Notes under the pieces: model-generated
Databases searched by the model: none
What the model was told of the DNA's origin: nothing
Seen by the model: the letters and a program-made list of their open reading frames with translations, nothing else
Source: Photobacterium sp. GJ3
GTDB taxonomy: Bacteria; Pseudomonadota; Gammaproteobacteria; Enterobacterales; Vibrionaceae
Length of the DNA: 64,000 nucleotides
Direction: 5' to 3'
Assembly (NCBI RefSeq): GCF_018199995.1
Contig: NZ_CP073578.1
Span: forward strand, 496,001 to 560,000
Translations under genes and position numbers: made by a program
In this document: one piece after another, positions 1 through 10,249 of the stretch
Layout of the letters: every line of letters starts with the position of its first letter
Numbering within the stretch: the first letter of the stretch is position 1

Positions 1-306
1 CCAGGGCGTCGCACGGCCATGGGGCGTAAGCTGCATCATTGGTTTGATCAGCAGGGTATTACCCCGAATATTCTGGGAGAATTTGATGATGCGGCGCTGA
101 TGAAAGCCTTTGGCACCTACCGGAAATCTATGTTTGTTGCTCCTTCAATTTATGCATCTGAAATTGAGCAGTCTCAACCGGTGAAAGAGGTGAAACGGGT
201 GCGGGCGATTCGTGAAGAATACTACGTGATTTTTGCAGAACGCATGATCATGCACCCTGCCGTCAAGAAAATCTGCGAAGCAGATTTCAGAAAACTGTTC
301 AAATGA
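1..306 (+). CDS. nhaR: Transcriptional activator NhaR, C-terminal part (cut by window edge)
   Basis: The reading frame is open from base 1, so the gene starts upstream of the window and only about the last 100 residues are seen. The residues [14 protein letters not shown] and the later FAERMI.HPAV.KIC closely match the end of NhaR, the LysR-family activator of the Na+/H+ antiporter gene nhaA. The visible part is the effector-binding domain; the DNA-binding domain is missing. In E. coli nhaR also lies next to rpsT, which supports the call. The gene ends 54 bases before the hlyU start, and no terminator separates them. Confidence 0.85.
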   Translation, partial: PGRRTAMGRKLHHWFDQQGITPNILGEFDDAALMKAFGTYRKSMFVAPSIYASEIEQSQPVKEVKRVRAIREEYYVIFAERMIMHPAVKKICEADFRKLFK

Positions 307-360
307 CCGCCTTTTTTAGTGATAGAAGTTAATGAAAATATCACTGAAGTCGGTGGAAAG

Positions 361-654
361 ATGGAAGCCATAACGTTACATCACAGTGCTCCTGAGGCAG
401 TGTCTTTGCTTAAGGCCATGGCCAATGAGCGGAGGCTGTTGATTTTATGCTATTTGCTGGAAGGGGAATTGTCGGTTGGAACCATGAGTGACCGTCTGGA
501 CTTAAGCCAGTCGGCCTTATCTCAGCATCTGGCCTGGCTCAGACGAGATGGTCTGGTTGCAACCCGCAAAGAATCTCAGACGGTGTATTACCGCCTGAAG
601 AGTCAGGAAGTTAAATCCATGATTGAACTGTTACAGCAGATGTACTGTCCGTGA
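361..654 (+). CDS. hlyU: ArsR-family transcriptional regulator HlyU
   Basis: A 97-residue winged-helix protein. The segment LLKAMANERRLLILC followed by LSQSALSQHLAWLRRDGLV (recognition helix) is the hallmark of HlyU, the Vibrio regulator that relieves H-NS silencing of haemolysin and toxin genes and in some species responds to oxidative stress. HlyU lacks the metal-binding cysteine box of true ArsR sensors, and none is seen here. I chose the ATG at 361, preceded by GGTGG; a GTG at 319 in the same frame would add 14 residues. A neighbouring rpsT is also found in Vibrio. What it controls here cannot be read from the window. Confidence 0.85.
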   Translation: MEAITLHHSAPEAVSLLKAMANERRLLILCYLLEGELSVGTMSDRLDLSQSALSQHLAWLRRDGLVATRKESQTVYYRLKSQEVKSMIELLQQMYCP

Positions 655-706
655 TGGTCTCTCGGGTAGGGTTCAATCAAGGGTCTGATTTTCAGACATA
701 AAAAAA

Positions 707-727
707 CCGGCCTGAGCCGGTTTTTTT
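707..727. terminator. Bidirectional terminator between hlyU and rpsT
   Basis: CCGGC-CTGA-GCCGG hairpin with an A run before it and seven T after it, so it can stop transcription from hlyU and from the opposing rpsT. Confidence 0.8.
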
Positions 728-752
728 ATTGCTGTTGAATCAATGCACTGAA

Positions 753-1013
753 TTACAGAGCTTTGATTTTTGCAGCCAGGCGCGCTTTATGACGAGCTGC
801 CTTGTTTTTGTGGATCAGGCCTTTAGTAGCCATACGATCAATCACAGGTTGCATATCAGCGAAGGCTTTAACAGCAACTTCTTTATCGCCTGCTTCAATA
901 GCAGCAACAACTTTTTTGAAGAAAGTGCGCATCATAGAACGACGGCTAGCGTTGTGCTGACGACGTTTTTCAGAAGTGATTGCACGTTTCTTAGCAGATT
1001 TGATATTTGCCAA
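753..1013 (-). CDS. rpsT: 30S ribosomal protein S20
   Basis: Small basic protein of 86 residues starting (M)[10 protein letters not shown], the usual S20 N-terminus, which binds 16S rRNA in the body of the small subunit. An ATG at 1028 is in frame, but the family length and a GGGAG element 8 bases upstream point to the TTG at 1013. E. coli rpsT also starts with a rare UUG, which takes part in autogenous control, so the weak start is probably meaningful. The gene is transcribed away from murJ and ends at a shared terminator with hlyU. Confidence 0.95.
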   Translation of the reverse strand: MANIKSAKKRAITSEKRRQHNASRRSMMRTFFKKVVAAIEAGDKEVAVKAFADMQPVIDRMATKGLIHKNKAARHKARLAAKIKAL

Positions 1014-1111
1014 GGGTGTAACTCCCAAATTCTTGGTACGGTGACAATTTAAGGCCGAGGAATATGCCTCTAAAACCGAAGATTGTCAAATGATTTGTGC
1101 AAATAACAGCC

Positions 1112-1153
1112 GTGCCATTGAATTTGGCACTTGTGCATTAACACGGTTAATAT
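1112..1153 (+). promoter_or_regulatory. Probable murJ promoter with overlapping inverted repeat
   Basis: TTGGCA at 1124-1129, 17 bases, then TTAATA at 1147-1152 (or TAATAT one base later) fits a sigma-70 promoter about 70 bases before murJ. A perfect inverted repeat, GTGCCA-7-TGGCAC (1112-1130), overlaps the -35 element and could be an operator; no regulator is assigned. Confidence 0.5.
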
Positions 1154-1223
1154 GGCGGCAGATTCTATCAGCTTTTGGTCCTGCAAGTCACCTTTCTGGG
1201 CCATCTTTTATGAGGTTTTTTTT

Positions 1224-2783
1224 GTGAGTAAGCGTCTTTTGCGCTCAGGGCTGATTGTCAGCAGTATGACTTTCGTTTCCCGCGTCATGGGCTTAGTGCG
1301 GGATGTGGTGGTTGCCAACTTGATGGGGGCCGGTGCCGCCGCCGATGTTTTCTTTTTTGCCAACAAAATTCCTAACTTTTTGCGCCGTCTGTTTGCTGAA
1401 GGGGCTTTTTCACAAGCGTTCGTGCCCGTACTGACCGAGAGTCATGCAGGCGGGGATATGGATAAAACCCGGGATTTAATTGCGAAAGTGTCGGGGACGC
1501 TGGGCGGTATCGTGACGCTGGTGACCCTGATAGGCGTGTTGGGTTCCGGGGTGATTACAGCGTTGTTTGGTGCTGGCTGGTTTATTGACTGGCTGAACGA
1601 CGGACCGGCAGCACCTAAGTTTGAGCTGGCCAGTTTACTGCTGAAAATTACGTTCCCCTACTTGTGGTTTATCACTTTGGTTGCCTTATCCGGTGCCATT
1701 CTGAACACGTTAGGGAAGTTTGCCGTCTCATCCTTCACTCCGGTTTTTTTGAATATCGCCATTATTCTGTGTGCTTGGTGGGTGTCACCGCATCTGGCGC
1801 AGCCGGAGATTGGCCTGGCGATTGGGGTGTTTCTGGGCGGACTGATTCAGTTTTTGTTCCAGCTCCCTTTCCTTTATAAGGCTGGAGTGCTGGTTCGTCC
1901 CCGCTGGGGATGGCGTGATCCGGGCGTGGTGAAAATCCGCACCCTGATGATCCCGGCGTTGTTTGGTGTTTCGGTCAGCCAGATTAATCTGCTGTTTGAT
2001 ACCTTTATTGCCAGCTTCCTGATGACAGGCTCCATCAGTTGGCTCTATTACTCGGACCGTTTGCTGGAATTTCCGCTGGGATTGTTCGGGATTGCAATTG
2101 CCACTGTCATTCTGCCGGCCTTGTCCCGAAAGCATGTGGATCAGAACCGTGAGCACTTTGCCCAGACGATGGATTGGGGCGTGCGTATGGTGCTCCTGTT
2201 AGGTGTGCCTGCTATGCTGGGGCTGATGGTGCTGGCAAAACCGATGCTGATGGTGCTCTTCATGCGGGGCGAATTTACGCCTCATGATGTCGAGCAGGCG
2301 GGCCTGTCTTTGCTGGCGTACGCATCTGGGTTGCTGAACTTCATGCTGATCAAGGTGCTGGCACCGGGTTATTATGCCCGGCAGGACACCAAAACGCCGG
2401 TTCGCTACGGAATTATCGCGATGGTGACGAACATGGTGTTTAACGCGATCTTCGCCTCCATGTTTGGTTATGTCGGACTGGCTCTGGCCACCGCATTGTC
2501 GGCTTTAGTGAATGCGGCGCTGCTTTATCGCGGGTTGCACCGGGACGGTGTTTATCAGATCACTCGGACGACGCTGGGTTTTATCTTCCGGCTGATTCTG
2601 GCAGGCGGGGCGATGATTTCGGTCCTGTTATGGTTGTCTCCGGCGATGGCGGAATGGTTGTCCCTGAGTTTTCTACAGCGGGTATACTGGCTGACCGGTT
2701 TGATTGGTGTGGGGGCGGTAACCTATTTGCTGACACTTCTGATCACCGGCGTTCGCCTGCACCATTTGAGGACGGAAGGTTAA
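1224..2783 (+). CDS. murJ: Lipid II flippase MurJ
   Basis: Inner-membrane protein of 519 residues from the MOP superfamily that flips lipid-linked peptidoglycan precursor to the periplasm. The N-terminus SKRLLRSG..VSSMTFVSRVMGLVRD and FANKIPNFLRRLFAEGAFSQAFVP are MurJ signatures, and the rest is a run of hydrophobic segments consistent with 14 helices. The frame is open to an ATG at 1131, but the family start is the GTG at 1224, with GAGG 8 bases upstream inside a T-rich stretch. It has its own promoter candidate and is followed by ribF after 128 bases, as in Vibrio. Confidence 0.93.
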   Translation: MSKRLLRSGLIVSSMTFVSRVMGLVRDVVVANLMGAGAAADVFFFANKIPNFLRRLFAEGAFSQAFVPVLTESHAGGDMDKTRDLIAKVSGTLGGIVTLVTLIGVLGSGVITALFGAGWFIDWLNDGPAAPKFELASLLLKITFPYLWFITLVALSGAILNTLGKFAVSSFTPVFLNIAIILCAWWVSPHLAQPEIGLAIGVFLGGLIQFLFQLPFLYKAGVLVRPRWGWRDPGVVKIRTLMIPALFGVSVSQINLLFDTFIASFLMTGSISWLYYSDRLLEFPLGLFGIAIATVILPALSRKHVDQNREHFAQTMDWGVRMVLLLGVPAMLGLMVLAKPMLMVLFMRGEFTPHDVEQAGLSLLAYASGLLNFMLIKVLAPGYYARQDTKTPVRYGIIAMVTNMVFNAIFASMFGYVGLALATALSALVNAALLYRGLHRDGVYQITRTTLGFIFRLILAGGAMISVLLWLSPAMAEWLSLSFLQRVYWLTGLIGVGAVTYLLTLLITGVRLHHLRTEG

Positions 2784-2911
2784 GATGAACTGCGCTGAGA
2801 CGATTGCTGTTTTGGCAAAAAAGTGCATCTTCCGGGGCGGATGGTTTTCACACGATTGCGCTCTGGTATATAATCCGTCAGTTTTTGACTTTGGTAATGA
2901 TTAAGCTGCAG

Positions 2912-3886
2912 ATGGAATTGATCCGAGGAATTCACAATATCCGGGCCGGTCATCATGGCTGTGTCCTGACGATAGGTAATTTTGATGGGGTCCATCTGGG
3001 CCATCTGGCGGTTTTGTCTCAGGTGCGGCAACAGGCCGAACGTCTGGGAGTGCCGTCAACGGTGATGACGTTTGAACCGCAGCCGATGGAGCTCTTTGCC
3101 AAAGAGAAAGCCCCGGCTCGGCTGACCCGTTTTCGCGATAAGTACCAGCAACTGGAACATGCAGGCATTGATCGCCTGCTGTGTGTGAATTTTAATGCCC
3201 GCTTCGCCAGTATGGCGCCGGAAGATTTTGTCCGTCGCTTGTTGGTCGAACAATTGGGTGTTAAGTTTCTGGTGGTTGGTGATGATTTCTGCTTCGGTAA
3301 AGGCCGTCGCGGAGATTTTGCGATGCTGGAAGCCGCCGGACGCGAGTTCGGATTTGAAGTAGTCAGCACACAAAGCTTTTGTGTTGATGCGAAGCGGGTT
3401 AGCAGTACAGCGATTCGCGAGGCACTGGCACAGGATCAACTGGCAGAGGCGGAAACCATGCTGGGCCGTCCTTACAGCGTCAGTGGCCGTGTGTCCCATG
3501 GCCGTAAACTGGGACGGACCATCGGCTTTCCAACAGCGAATGTACCGCTGAAGCGGCGCGTTTCACCGGTCTCCGGTGTCTATGCGGTTGAGGTACACGG
3601 TGTGGCAGAAAATCCACTGCCCGGTGTGGCTAATATTGGCCGCCGCCCCACAGTCAACGGGGAACGCCAGCAGCTGGAAGTCCATGTATTTGATTATCAA
3701 TCTGACATCTACGGCTGTCAGATTGAGGTGGTTTTACACCACAAACTTCGAGATGAAATTAAATTCGCCTCCTTTGATGCGCTGAAAGCGCAAATCGAGC
3801 GTGATGCCCAGACAGCGCGGGTGTGGCTGTCTGAGCATCGTCAACATGTCCAACTTCGCCCAAGTAACGGAATTGAGAATCAATGA
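2912..3886 (+). CDS. ribF: Bifunctional riboflavin kinase / FMN adenylyltransferase
   Basis: Makes FMN from riboflavin and then FAD. The N-terminal adenylyltransferase half has [12 protein letters not shown] and the ISSTAIR-like motif SSTAIRE; the C-terminal kinase half has [11 protein letters not shown] and GVYAVEV. At 324 residues it fits the family (about 310). Start ATG 2912 matches [10 protein letters not shown] of homologues; the Shine-Dalgarno is weak and an ATG at 2897 is an alternative. The stop overlaps the ileS start by four bases (ATGA), indicating translational coupling. Confidence 0.95.
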   Translation: MELIRGIHNIRAGHHGCVLTIGNFDGVHLGHLAVLSQVRQQAERLGVPSTVMTFEPQPMELFAKEKAPARLTRFRDKYQQLEHAGIDRLLCVNFNARFASMAPEDFVRRLLVEQLGVKFLVVGDDFCFGKGRRGDFAMLEAAGREFGFEVVSTQSFCVDAKRVSSTAIREALAQDQLAEAETMLGRPYSVSGRVSHGRKLGRTIGFPTANVPLKRRVSPVSGVYAVEVHGVAENPLPGVANIGRRPTVNGERQQLEVHVFDYQSDIYGCQIEVVLHHKLRDEIKFASFDALKAQIERDAQTARVWLSEHRQHVQLRPSNGIENQ

Positions 3887-6714
3887 GCGACTATAAAGAT
3901 ACCCTGAACCTGCCTGAAACAGGGTTTCCGATGCGAGGCAACCTGGCACAACGCGAGCCTGCAATGCTGAAGCGTTGGTACGACGAGGACCTGTACGGTG
4001 CCATCCGTCAGGCCAAGAAGGGTAAAAAATCTTTCGTACTGCACGACGGCCCTCCTTATGCCAATGGTGATATTCATATTGGTCACGCACTGAACAAGAT
4101 TCTCAAAGACATTATTATCAAGTCGAAATCCATGTCGGGTTTCGACGCACCTTACGTGCCTGGCTGGGACTGCCATGGTCTGCCTATCGAGCTGATGGTT
4201 GAGAAAAAAGTCGGCAAACCAGGCCAGAAAGTGACCGCTGCTGAGTTCCGTGAAAAGTGTCGTGCATACGCAGCGGGCCAGGTGGAAGGTCAAAAAGAAA
4301 GTTTTATTCGTCTGGGTGTCCTGGGTGAGTGGGACAAGCCATACCGCACTATGGATTTTGCGACAGAAGCCAATATCATTCGTGCGCTGGGCAAAATTGC
4401 AGACAACGGCCACCTGCTGAAAGGCTTCAAACCCGTACACTGGTGTACCGACTGTGGTTCAGCGTTGGCTGAAGCAGAAGTTGAATACAAAGATAAAGTG
4501 TCGCCGTCCATTGACGTGAAATTCAAAGCCGTGGATGAAGCCGCTGTCGTCAGCAAGTTTAAACTGGCTGGCGATCATCAGGGTCAGGGCGATGTGTCCA
4601 TCGTGATCTGGACGACCACGCCATGGACCATGCCAGCGAACCGCGCAGTGGCCGTACGTGATGATCTGGAATATGTTCTGATTCAGGTTGAAGGTGAGCA
4701 GCCTCAGCGTCTGATTGTTGCTGCTGAGCTGGCGAAAGACGTGATGGATCGTGCCGGTATCGAGCATTTCCACAATCTGGGTTTTGCCAAAGGTGCCGAT
4801 CTGGAACTGATGCGTTTTAATCATCCGTTCTACAGCTTCGATGTCCCTGTCATTCTGGGTGACCATGTGACCACAGAATCCGGTACCGGTTGTGTTCACA
4901 CCGCACCGGGCCACGGTCAGGAAGACTTTGCCGTCGGTCAGAAATACGGCCTGGAAGTCGCCAACCCGGTTGGCAGTAATGGTGTTTACCTGCCGGATAC
5001 TGAAATGTTTGCCGGGCAGCATGTGTTTAAAGCCAACGATGCCATCGTGGAAACGCTGAAAGCGCACGGTGCGCTGCTTCATCATCATGCTTATGAGCAC
5101 AGCTATCCGCATTGCTGGCGCCATAAAACGCCAATCATTTTCCGTGCGACACCACAGTGGTTTGTCTCCATGGATCAGAATGGTCTGCGCGCGAAAGCAC
5201 TGGAAGAAATTAAAGGCGTGCAGTGGATGCCTGAGTGGGGTCAGAGCCGCATTGAGGGCATGGTCGAAGGCCGTCCGGAATGGTGTATCTCCCGCCAGCG
5301 GACTTGGGGTGTGCCAATCGCACTGTTCGTTCATAAAGAAACGCAAGAGCTGCATCCGGACACACTGGCGCTGATTGAAAAAGTTGCCAAGCTGGTTGAA
5401 GAAAAAGGCATTCAGGCTTGGTGGGATCTGAATCCTGTCGATCTGATGGGTGAAGCCGACGCAGCACAGTATGAAAAAGTGCTGGATACGCTGGATGTCT
5501 GGTTTGACTCTGGTGTCACGCATTACGCAGTGGTCGACAGCCGTGAAGAATTCAATGGCCATGCTGCTGATTTGTACCTGGAAGGTTCTGACCAGCACCG
5601 CGGCTGGTTCCAGTCTTCTCTGATTTCGTCCGTCGCGATGAAAGACAAGGCACCGTATCGTCAGGTGCTGACGCACGGCTTTGTGGTCGATGGCCAGGGC
5701 CGCAAGATGTCCAAGTCGATCGGTAACGTGGTTGCGCCGAAAGATGTCACCAATAAGCTGGGTGCAGATATTCTGCGTCTGTGGGTGGCTTCCACCGACT
5801 ACACCGGTGAAGTTGCAGTGTCTGACGAAATCCTGAAGCGCAGCGCCGATGCCTACCGCCGTATCCGGAACACCGCACGTTTCCTGCTGGCGAACCTGAG
5901 TGGTTTCAACCCGGCAACGGACTGCGTTCCGGCCGAAGAGATGGTGGCACTGGATCGCTGGGCTGTGGCCCGTGCGAAAGCCGCGCAGGACGAAATCATT
6001 AAAGCTTATGATGAATACAACCTGCACGCAGTCACACAGCGCCTGATGCACTTTTGTTCAATCGAGATGGGTTCTTTCTATCTGGATGTGATCAAAGACC
6101 GTCAGTACACTGCAAAACGCGGTGGCCATGCGCAGCGCAGCTGTCAGACGGCACTCTTCTACATCGTCGAGGCACTGGTACGCTGGATGGCACCGATCAT
6201 GTCGTTTACGGCAGATGAAATCTGGAACGAAATGCCGGGTGAGCGTGATACCTTCGTCTTTACTGGCGAATGGTACGAAGGCCTGTTCGGACTGGCTGAC
6301 GACGAAGCGTTCAGCAACGAATTCTGGACTGAAGTACAGTCAGTTCGTGGTGCAGTGAACAAACTGCTGGAAGAAGCGCGGAATGAAAAACGCATTGGTG
6401 GTGCCCTGCAGGCAGAAGTGACTCTGTTTGCTGAGCCTGCACTGGCGGAGAAACTGAACCGTCTGGAAGACGAACTGCGCTTTGTGCTGCTGACCTCAAA
6501 AGCGAAAGTCGCACTGGCAGAGCGCCGTCCTGCCGATGCGAAAGCGACTGAAGTTGCGGGCTTGTCTGTACAGGTGACCCCATCAGAAGCCGAGAAATGT
6601 GACCGTTGTTGGCACCATGTGGCCGATGTAGGCACCATCGCAGGCCATGAGAAAATCTGTGGCCGCTGTGTGACCAACATTGATGGTCAGGGCGAAGAGC
6701 GTAAGTTTGCCTGA
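3883..6714 (+). CDS. ileS: Isoleucyl-tRNA synthetase
   Basis: Class I aminoacyl-tRNA synthetase of 943 residues that charges tRNA-Ile and edits misactivated valine. HIGH is at residues 65-68 and KMSKS at 608-612; the editing domain lies between, with [13 protein letters not shown] and the [12 protein letters not shown] loop. The C-terminus carries the zinc-binding CDRCWHH...CGRCV motif. It overlaps ribF by four bases and lspA by one, so ribF-ileS-lspA is one translationally coupled operon, as in E. coli. Confidence 0.98.
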   Translation: MSDYKDTLNLPETGFPMRGNLAQREPAMLKRWYDEDLYGAIRQAKKGKKSFVLHDGPPYANGDIHIGHALNKILKDIIIKSKSMSGFDAPYVPGWDCHGLPIELMVEKKVGKPGQKVTAAEFREKCRAYAAGQVEGQKESFIRLGVLGEWDKPYRTMDFATEANIIRALGKIADNGHLLKGFKPVHWCTDCGSALAEAEVEYKDKVSPSIDVKFKAVDEAAVVSKFKLAGDHQGQGDVSIVIWTTTPWTMPANRAVAVRDDLEYVLIQVEGEQPQRLIVAAELAKDVMDRAGIEHFHNLGFAKGADLELMRFNHPFYSFDVPVILGDHVTTESGTGCVHTAPGHGQEDFAVGQKYGLEVANPVGSNGVYLPDTEMFAGQHVFKANDAIVETLKAHGALLHHHAYEHSYPHCWRHKTPIIFRATPQWFVSMDQNGLRAKALEEIKGVQWMPEWGQSRIEGMVEGRPEWCISRQRTWGVPIALFVHKETQELHPDTLALIEKVAKLVEEKGIQAWWDLNPVDLMGEADAAQYEKVLDTLDVWFDSGVTHYAVVDSREEFNGHAADLYLEGSDQHRGWFQSSLISSVAMKDKAPYRQVLTHGFVVDGQGRKMSKSIGNVVAPKDVTNKLGADILRLWVASTDYTGEVAVSDEILKRSADAYRRIRNTARFLLANLSGFNPATDCVPAEEMVALDRWAVARAKAAQDEIIKAYDEYNLHAVTQRLMHFCSIEMGSFYLDVIKDRQYTAKRGGHAQRSCQTALFYIVEALVRWMAPIMSFTADEIWNEMPGERDTFVFTGEWYEGLFGLADDEAFSNEFWTEVQSVRGAVNKLLEEARNEKRIGGALQAEVTLFAEPALAEKLNRLEDELRFVLLTSKAKVALAERRPADAKATEVAGLSVQVTPSEAEKCDRCWHHVADVGTIAGHEKICGRCVTNIDGQGEERKFA

Positions 6715-7229
6715 TGAGTAGCTTACCGACACTGAAGCAATCCGGAATTCGCTGGCTGTGGCTGGCGGTTCTGGTCTTTGCGATCGATATTGGCAGTAAG
6801 CTGCTGGTGATGGACACCATGGGTTACGGCTGGCCGAATCGCATTGAGGTCCTGCCATTTTTTAACCTGCTGTATGTGCATAACTACGGTGCTGCGTTTA
6901 GTTTTCTCAGTGATGCCAGCGGCTGGCAGCGTTGGCTGTTTACGGCCATTGCAGTGGGCGTGACTGCGCTCCTGCTGGTTTGGATGCGCCGCACTCCGGC
7001 GACCAACCGGATTGCCAATCCGGCGTATGCGCTGATTATTGGTGGTGCGCTGGGCAACCTGTTTGATCGCCTCTATCATGGTTACGTGGTGGATTTCCTC
7101 GATTTCTACATCGGGAAGCATCACTGGCCAGCATTCAATATTGCTGATTCGGCGATTTGTATTGGTGCGGGCATGATCATTTTAGAAGGCTTTCTGGCAG
7201 GCAAAACGAAGACCAAAGAAAGCAATTAA
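6714..7229 (+). CDS. lspA: Prolipoprotein signal peptidase (signal peptidase II)
   Basis: Inner-membrane aspartic protease of 171 residues that removes signal peptides from diacylglyceryl-modified prolipoproteins. Four hydrophobic helices are visible. The two catalytic aspartates lie in [15 protein letters not shown] and FNIADSAI. Lipoprotein substrates in this window include NlpI and the ImpA-like protease. The start overlaps the ileS stop (TGATG). Confidence 0.96.
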   Translation: MSSLPTLKQSGIRWLWLAVLVFAIDIGSKLLVMDTMGYGWPNRIEVLPFFNLLYVHNYGAAFSFLSDASGWQRWLFTAIAVGVTALLLVWMRRTPATNRIANPAYALIIGGALGNLFDRLYHGYVVDFLDFYIGKHHWPAFNIADSAICIGAGMIILEGFLAGKTKTKESN

Positions 7230-7253
7230 GCTGGCACTCAGCTCACGAAGCAG

Positions 7254-7283
7254 GCGCTGCCCGTTGCGACGGGCGGCGCTTTA
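7254..7283 (+). terminator. Hairpin between lspA and fkpB
   Basis: A 10-bp stem with one G-T pair (GCGCTGCCCG / CGGGCGGCGC) and a short T-rich tail. It may end part of the ribF-lspA transcripts or act as a processing barrier; the tail is weak, and fkpB probably receives read-through. Confidence 0.5.
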
Positions 7284-7354
7284 TTGTAAAAACGGTACAA
7301 CATGAACGTGAGGGTCGAACACTCACGTTGCTCTCAGCAATTCAGGATGTACAG

Positions 7355-7789
7355 ATGTCGGTAATTACAGAAAACAGTGAAGTTTTAATGCACTTTTCCA
7401 TCAAGCTGGAAGACGGCTCCGTTGCAGAGTCGACGCAGGCGATGGGAAAACCTGCCAAATTCCGGATGGGAGACGGCAGTCTGACCGACAATTTTGAACG
7501 TTGCCTGCTCGGTCTGGCCGAAGGGGCGAAGAGTCAGTTTGTTCTGGAGCCGGAAGATGCTTTTGGTCAACCAAACCCAGACAATATTCACTATGTTGAT
7601 TTGGCGCGTTTTAGCGCGGATGCACCTGCGGAAGTTGGCACCATTATTGCCTTCAGTGGCCCGGACGGTCAGGATATTCCGGGTGTGATCACCGCCGTGC
7701 TTGGCGATTCCGTCACGGTTGATTTCAATCATCCGCTGGCTGGCCAGCGCGTAACCTTTGATGTTGAAGTCGTTGGCATCGAAGGCTGA
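7355..7789 (+). CDS. fkpB: FKBP-type peptidyl-prolyl cis-trans isomerase FkpB (SlpA-like)
   Basis: A 144-residue cytoplasmic prolyl isomerase/chaperone with the FKBP fold split by an IF domain. Visible signatures: [17 protein letters not shown], a GDG turn, [15 protein letters not shown] and the NHPLAG loop typical of SlyD/FkpB proteins. It lacks the His/Cys-rich metal-binding tail of SlyD, which favours FkpB. The ATG at 7355 follows AGGA; an upstream in-frame ATG at 7157 lies inside lspA and is not used. It is next to ispH, as in enterics. Confidence 0.9.
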   Translation: MSVITENSEVLMHFSIKLEDGSVAESTQAMGKPAKFRMGDGSLTDNFERCLLGLAEGAKSQFVLEPEDAFGQPNPDNIHYVDLARFSADAPAEVGTIIAFSGPDGQDIPGVITAVLGDSVTVDFNHPLAGQRVTFDVEVVGIEG

Positions 7790-7832
7790 ACCCATTGCTG
7801 ATCTGGCGCACGCGCAGACAGTAAGGATTGAA

Positions 7833-8801
7833 ATGAAAGAGTCCTCAGATATGAAAATCTTACTTGCTAACCCTCGTGGCTTTTGTGCTGGTGTTGATCG
7901 GGCGATCAGCATCGTTGAGCGTGCGCTGGAAATGTACCAGCCGCCAATTTACGTCCGGCATGAGGTGGTCCACAATCGGTTTGTCGTGGAAGGACTGAAA
8001 AAACGCGGCGCGGTATTCGTCGAAGAACTGAGTGAAGTGCCGGACGATAACATCGTGATTTTCTCTGCACATGGTGTCTCTCAGGCCGTTCGTAACGAAG
8101 CCAAGGCGCGTAAACTCACCGTGTTTGATGCAACTTGTCCGCTGGTCACCAAAGTACATATGGAAGTTGCCCGCGCCAGTCGCCGGGATATGGAAGTGGT
8201 GCTGATCGGACATGCCGGTCACCCGGAAGTTGAAGGCACCATGGGTCAGTATGCCAGTGAGTCCGGCGGGATGTATCTGGTTGAAAAACCAGATGACGTC
8301 AATGTGCTGTCTGGCGTTGTGAAAGATCCGGGCAACCTGCACTATGTCAGCCAGACAACGCTGTCGGTAGATGAAACGGCGGATGTGATTGATCGGTTAC
8401 GCGAAGTGTTCCCGGCCATTCAGGGTCCGCGTAAAGATGACATTTGCTATGCGACCCAGAACCGGCAGGATGCAGTGCGCGAAATGGCTGCCAGTGTGGA
8501 TGTGATGATTGTGGTGGGTTCCAAAAACTCATCGAACTCAAACCGCCTGCGTGAACTGGCAGAAAAGCTGGGAACACCAAGCTACCTGACAGATTGTGCT
8601 GAAGATGTCGATGCCAATTGGTTCACGGGAATGCAAAGCGTCGGGGTGACTGCCGGAGCATCTGCGCCAGAAGCCCTGGTAAACCAGATCATTGCACGTA
8701 TTCAGTCGTTTGTTGGCGGTGAAGTTGAAGAGCTGAGTGGCCGTGAAGAGAACATGTTCTTTGAAGTCCCGCGCGAGCTTCAGGTGAAAAACGTCGGCTA
8801 A
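7833..8801 (+). CDS. ispH: 4-hydroxy-3-methylbut-2-enyl diphosphate reductase
   Basis: Last enzyme of the MEP isoprenoid pathway; a [4Fe-4S] protein making IPP and DMAPP from HMBPP. The three cluster cysteines are in [17 protein letters not shown] and the later TDCAEDV/ICYATQ region, with HEVVHN, SAHGVS and QTTLS substrate motifs. AAGGA five bases before the ATG at 7833 supports a 322-residue form ([11 protein letters not shown]); the ATG at 7851 gives the classical 316 residues and remains possible. A strong terminator follows, so this ends the ribF-ispH block. Confidence 0.95.
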   Translation: MKESSDMKILLANPRGFCAGVDRAISIVERALEMYQPPIYVRHEVVHNRFVVEGLKKRGAVFVEELSEVPDDNIVIFSAHGVSQAVRNEAKARKLTVFDATCPLVTKVHMEVARASRRDMEVVLIGHAGHPEVEGTMGQYASESGGMYLVEKPDDVNVLSGVVKDPGNLHYVSQTTLSVDETADVIDRLREVFPAIQGPRKDDICYATQNRQDAVREMAASVDVMIVVGSKNSSNSNRLRELAEKLGTPSYLTDCAEDVDANWFTGMQSVGVTAGASAPEALVNQIIARIQSFVGGEVEELSGREENMFFEVPRELQVKNVG

Positions 8802-8827
8802 GCGTCGATGAAACGGATGAATTCAGG

Positions 8828-8854
8828 AACCCCGGCTTTGCCGGGGTTTTTTTT
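8828..8854 (+). terminator. Terminator after ispH
   Basis: Nine-bp stem AACCCCGGC/GCCGGGGTT with a three-base loop and eight T in a row. Confidence 0.9.
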
Positions 8855-8897
8855 CGCCGGGAGACAGGCTAGATTAGTGGGCTGCTGAGAATTTTAA

Positions 8898-9719
<822 letters not shown>

Positions 9720-9726
9720 TGATTTC

Positions 9727-9753
9727 AACGGCCAGATCAATGGCCGTTTTTTT
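9727..9753 (+). terminator. Terminator after dapB
   Basis: Eight-bp stem AACGGCCA/TGGCCGTT with a six-base loop and a T tail. Confidence 0.88.
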
Positions 9754-9982
9754 CATCTGTACGTGATAAAAAATGCCCCGCTTCGACCTCCGTTTTGCAT
9801 AATTTCTCAAAATGGCCGGGATTGAATTCTCCTTGTGATGGCGCTTGCGCTTGCACAACTTAGGTTGTTATTTTTTGGTTTTGGTGGGCGTAAACTGAAA
9901 ATTGCTATCAAAAACCATACTTATCTTGGGTTTTTTTGACTTTTTTTGTGTTGTTTTCTTTTTGGGGGCTTTGGTGATTGTA

Positions 9983-9998
9983 CCGCAAACGGTTGCCT
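9983..9998. promoter_or_regulatory. PurR operator upstream of carAB
   Basis: CCGCAAACGGTTGCCT matches the PurR box (core CGCAAACG.TTGC) at nearly every defined base. It lies about 115 bases before the first carAB -35 element. In E. coli PurR also represses carAB from a distant upstream site, so purine control is likely kept here. Confidence 0.7.
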
Positions 9999-10111
9999 GA
10001 ACATGCAGCCAAAAACACGGTAGAAACGGGCAGGAAAAGATGTTCTTTCACAGGTTTGGCGTCAAAGGCGACCTCTGATTGAGATATTTAAAATTAAATT
10101 TCACCCTGTTG

Positions 10112-10140
10112 TTGACACCTTGGACGTGGATCTCTAGAAT
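10112..10140 (+). promoter_or_regulatory. carAB promoter 1
   Basis: TTGACA, 17-base spacer, TAGAAT: near-consensus sigma-70. The 25 bases upstream are very A/T-rich (TTTAAAATTAAATTT), like an UP element. Transcription would begin near 10147, leaving a leader of about 100 bases. Confidence 0.8.
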
Positions 10141-10164
10141 GCGCGCAATTTGTCAAAAATCGGC

Positions 10165-10193
10165 TTGACTCGGTTGATGACTTTCTATGGAAT
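10165..10193 (+). promoter_or_regulatory. Possible carAB promoter 2
   Basis: TTGACT, 17-base spacer, TGGAAT. The -10 is imperfect, but a second, downstream promoter (the arginine-controlled one) exists in E. coli carAB. I found no convincing ArgR box. Confidence 0.45.
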
Positions 10194-10249
10194 GGGTGAG
10201 TGCAATTTTATCCGTTTTATTTGCGTTTTTATGAAGATTGGAGGTTGTC

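Larger units (their letters stand above)
9755..10249 (+). other. carAB upstream region (495 bases without a gene)
   Basis: Contains the PurR box and the two promoters listed separately. Bases 9865-9975 are strikingly T- and G-rich on this strand, with several runs of five to eight T, and carry no recognisable gene. Long regulatory regions are normal for carAB, which integrates purine, pyrimidine and arginine signals. Confidence 0.6.

Noticed and set aside
1125..1137. TGGCAC...TGC resembling a sigma-54 promoter before murJ
   Set aside because: The GG and GC doublets are 9 rather than 12 bases apart; a sigma-70 promoter fits the same place.
4459..6051. 530-codon reverse frame inside ileS (and similar long reverse frames in pnp, infB and metE)
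   Set aside because: They are mirror frames of strongly coding genes with biased codons; histidine-rich translations with no domain.
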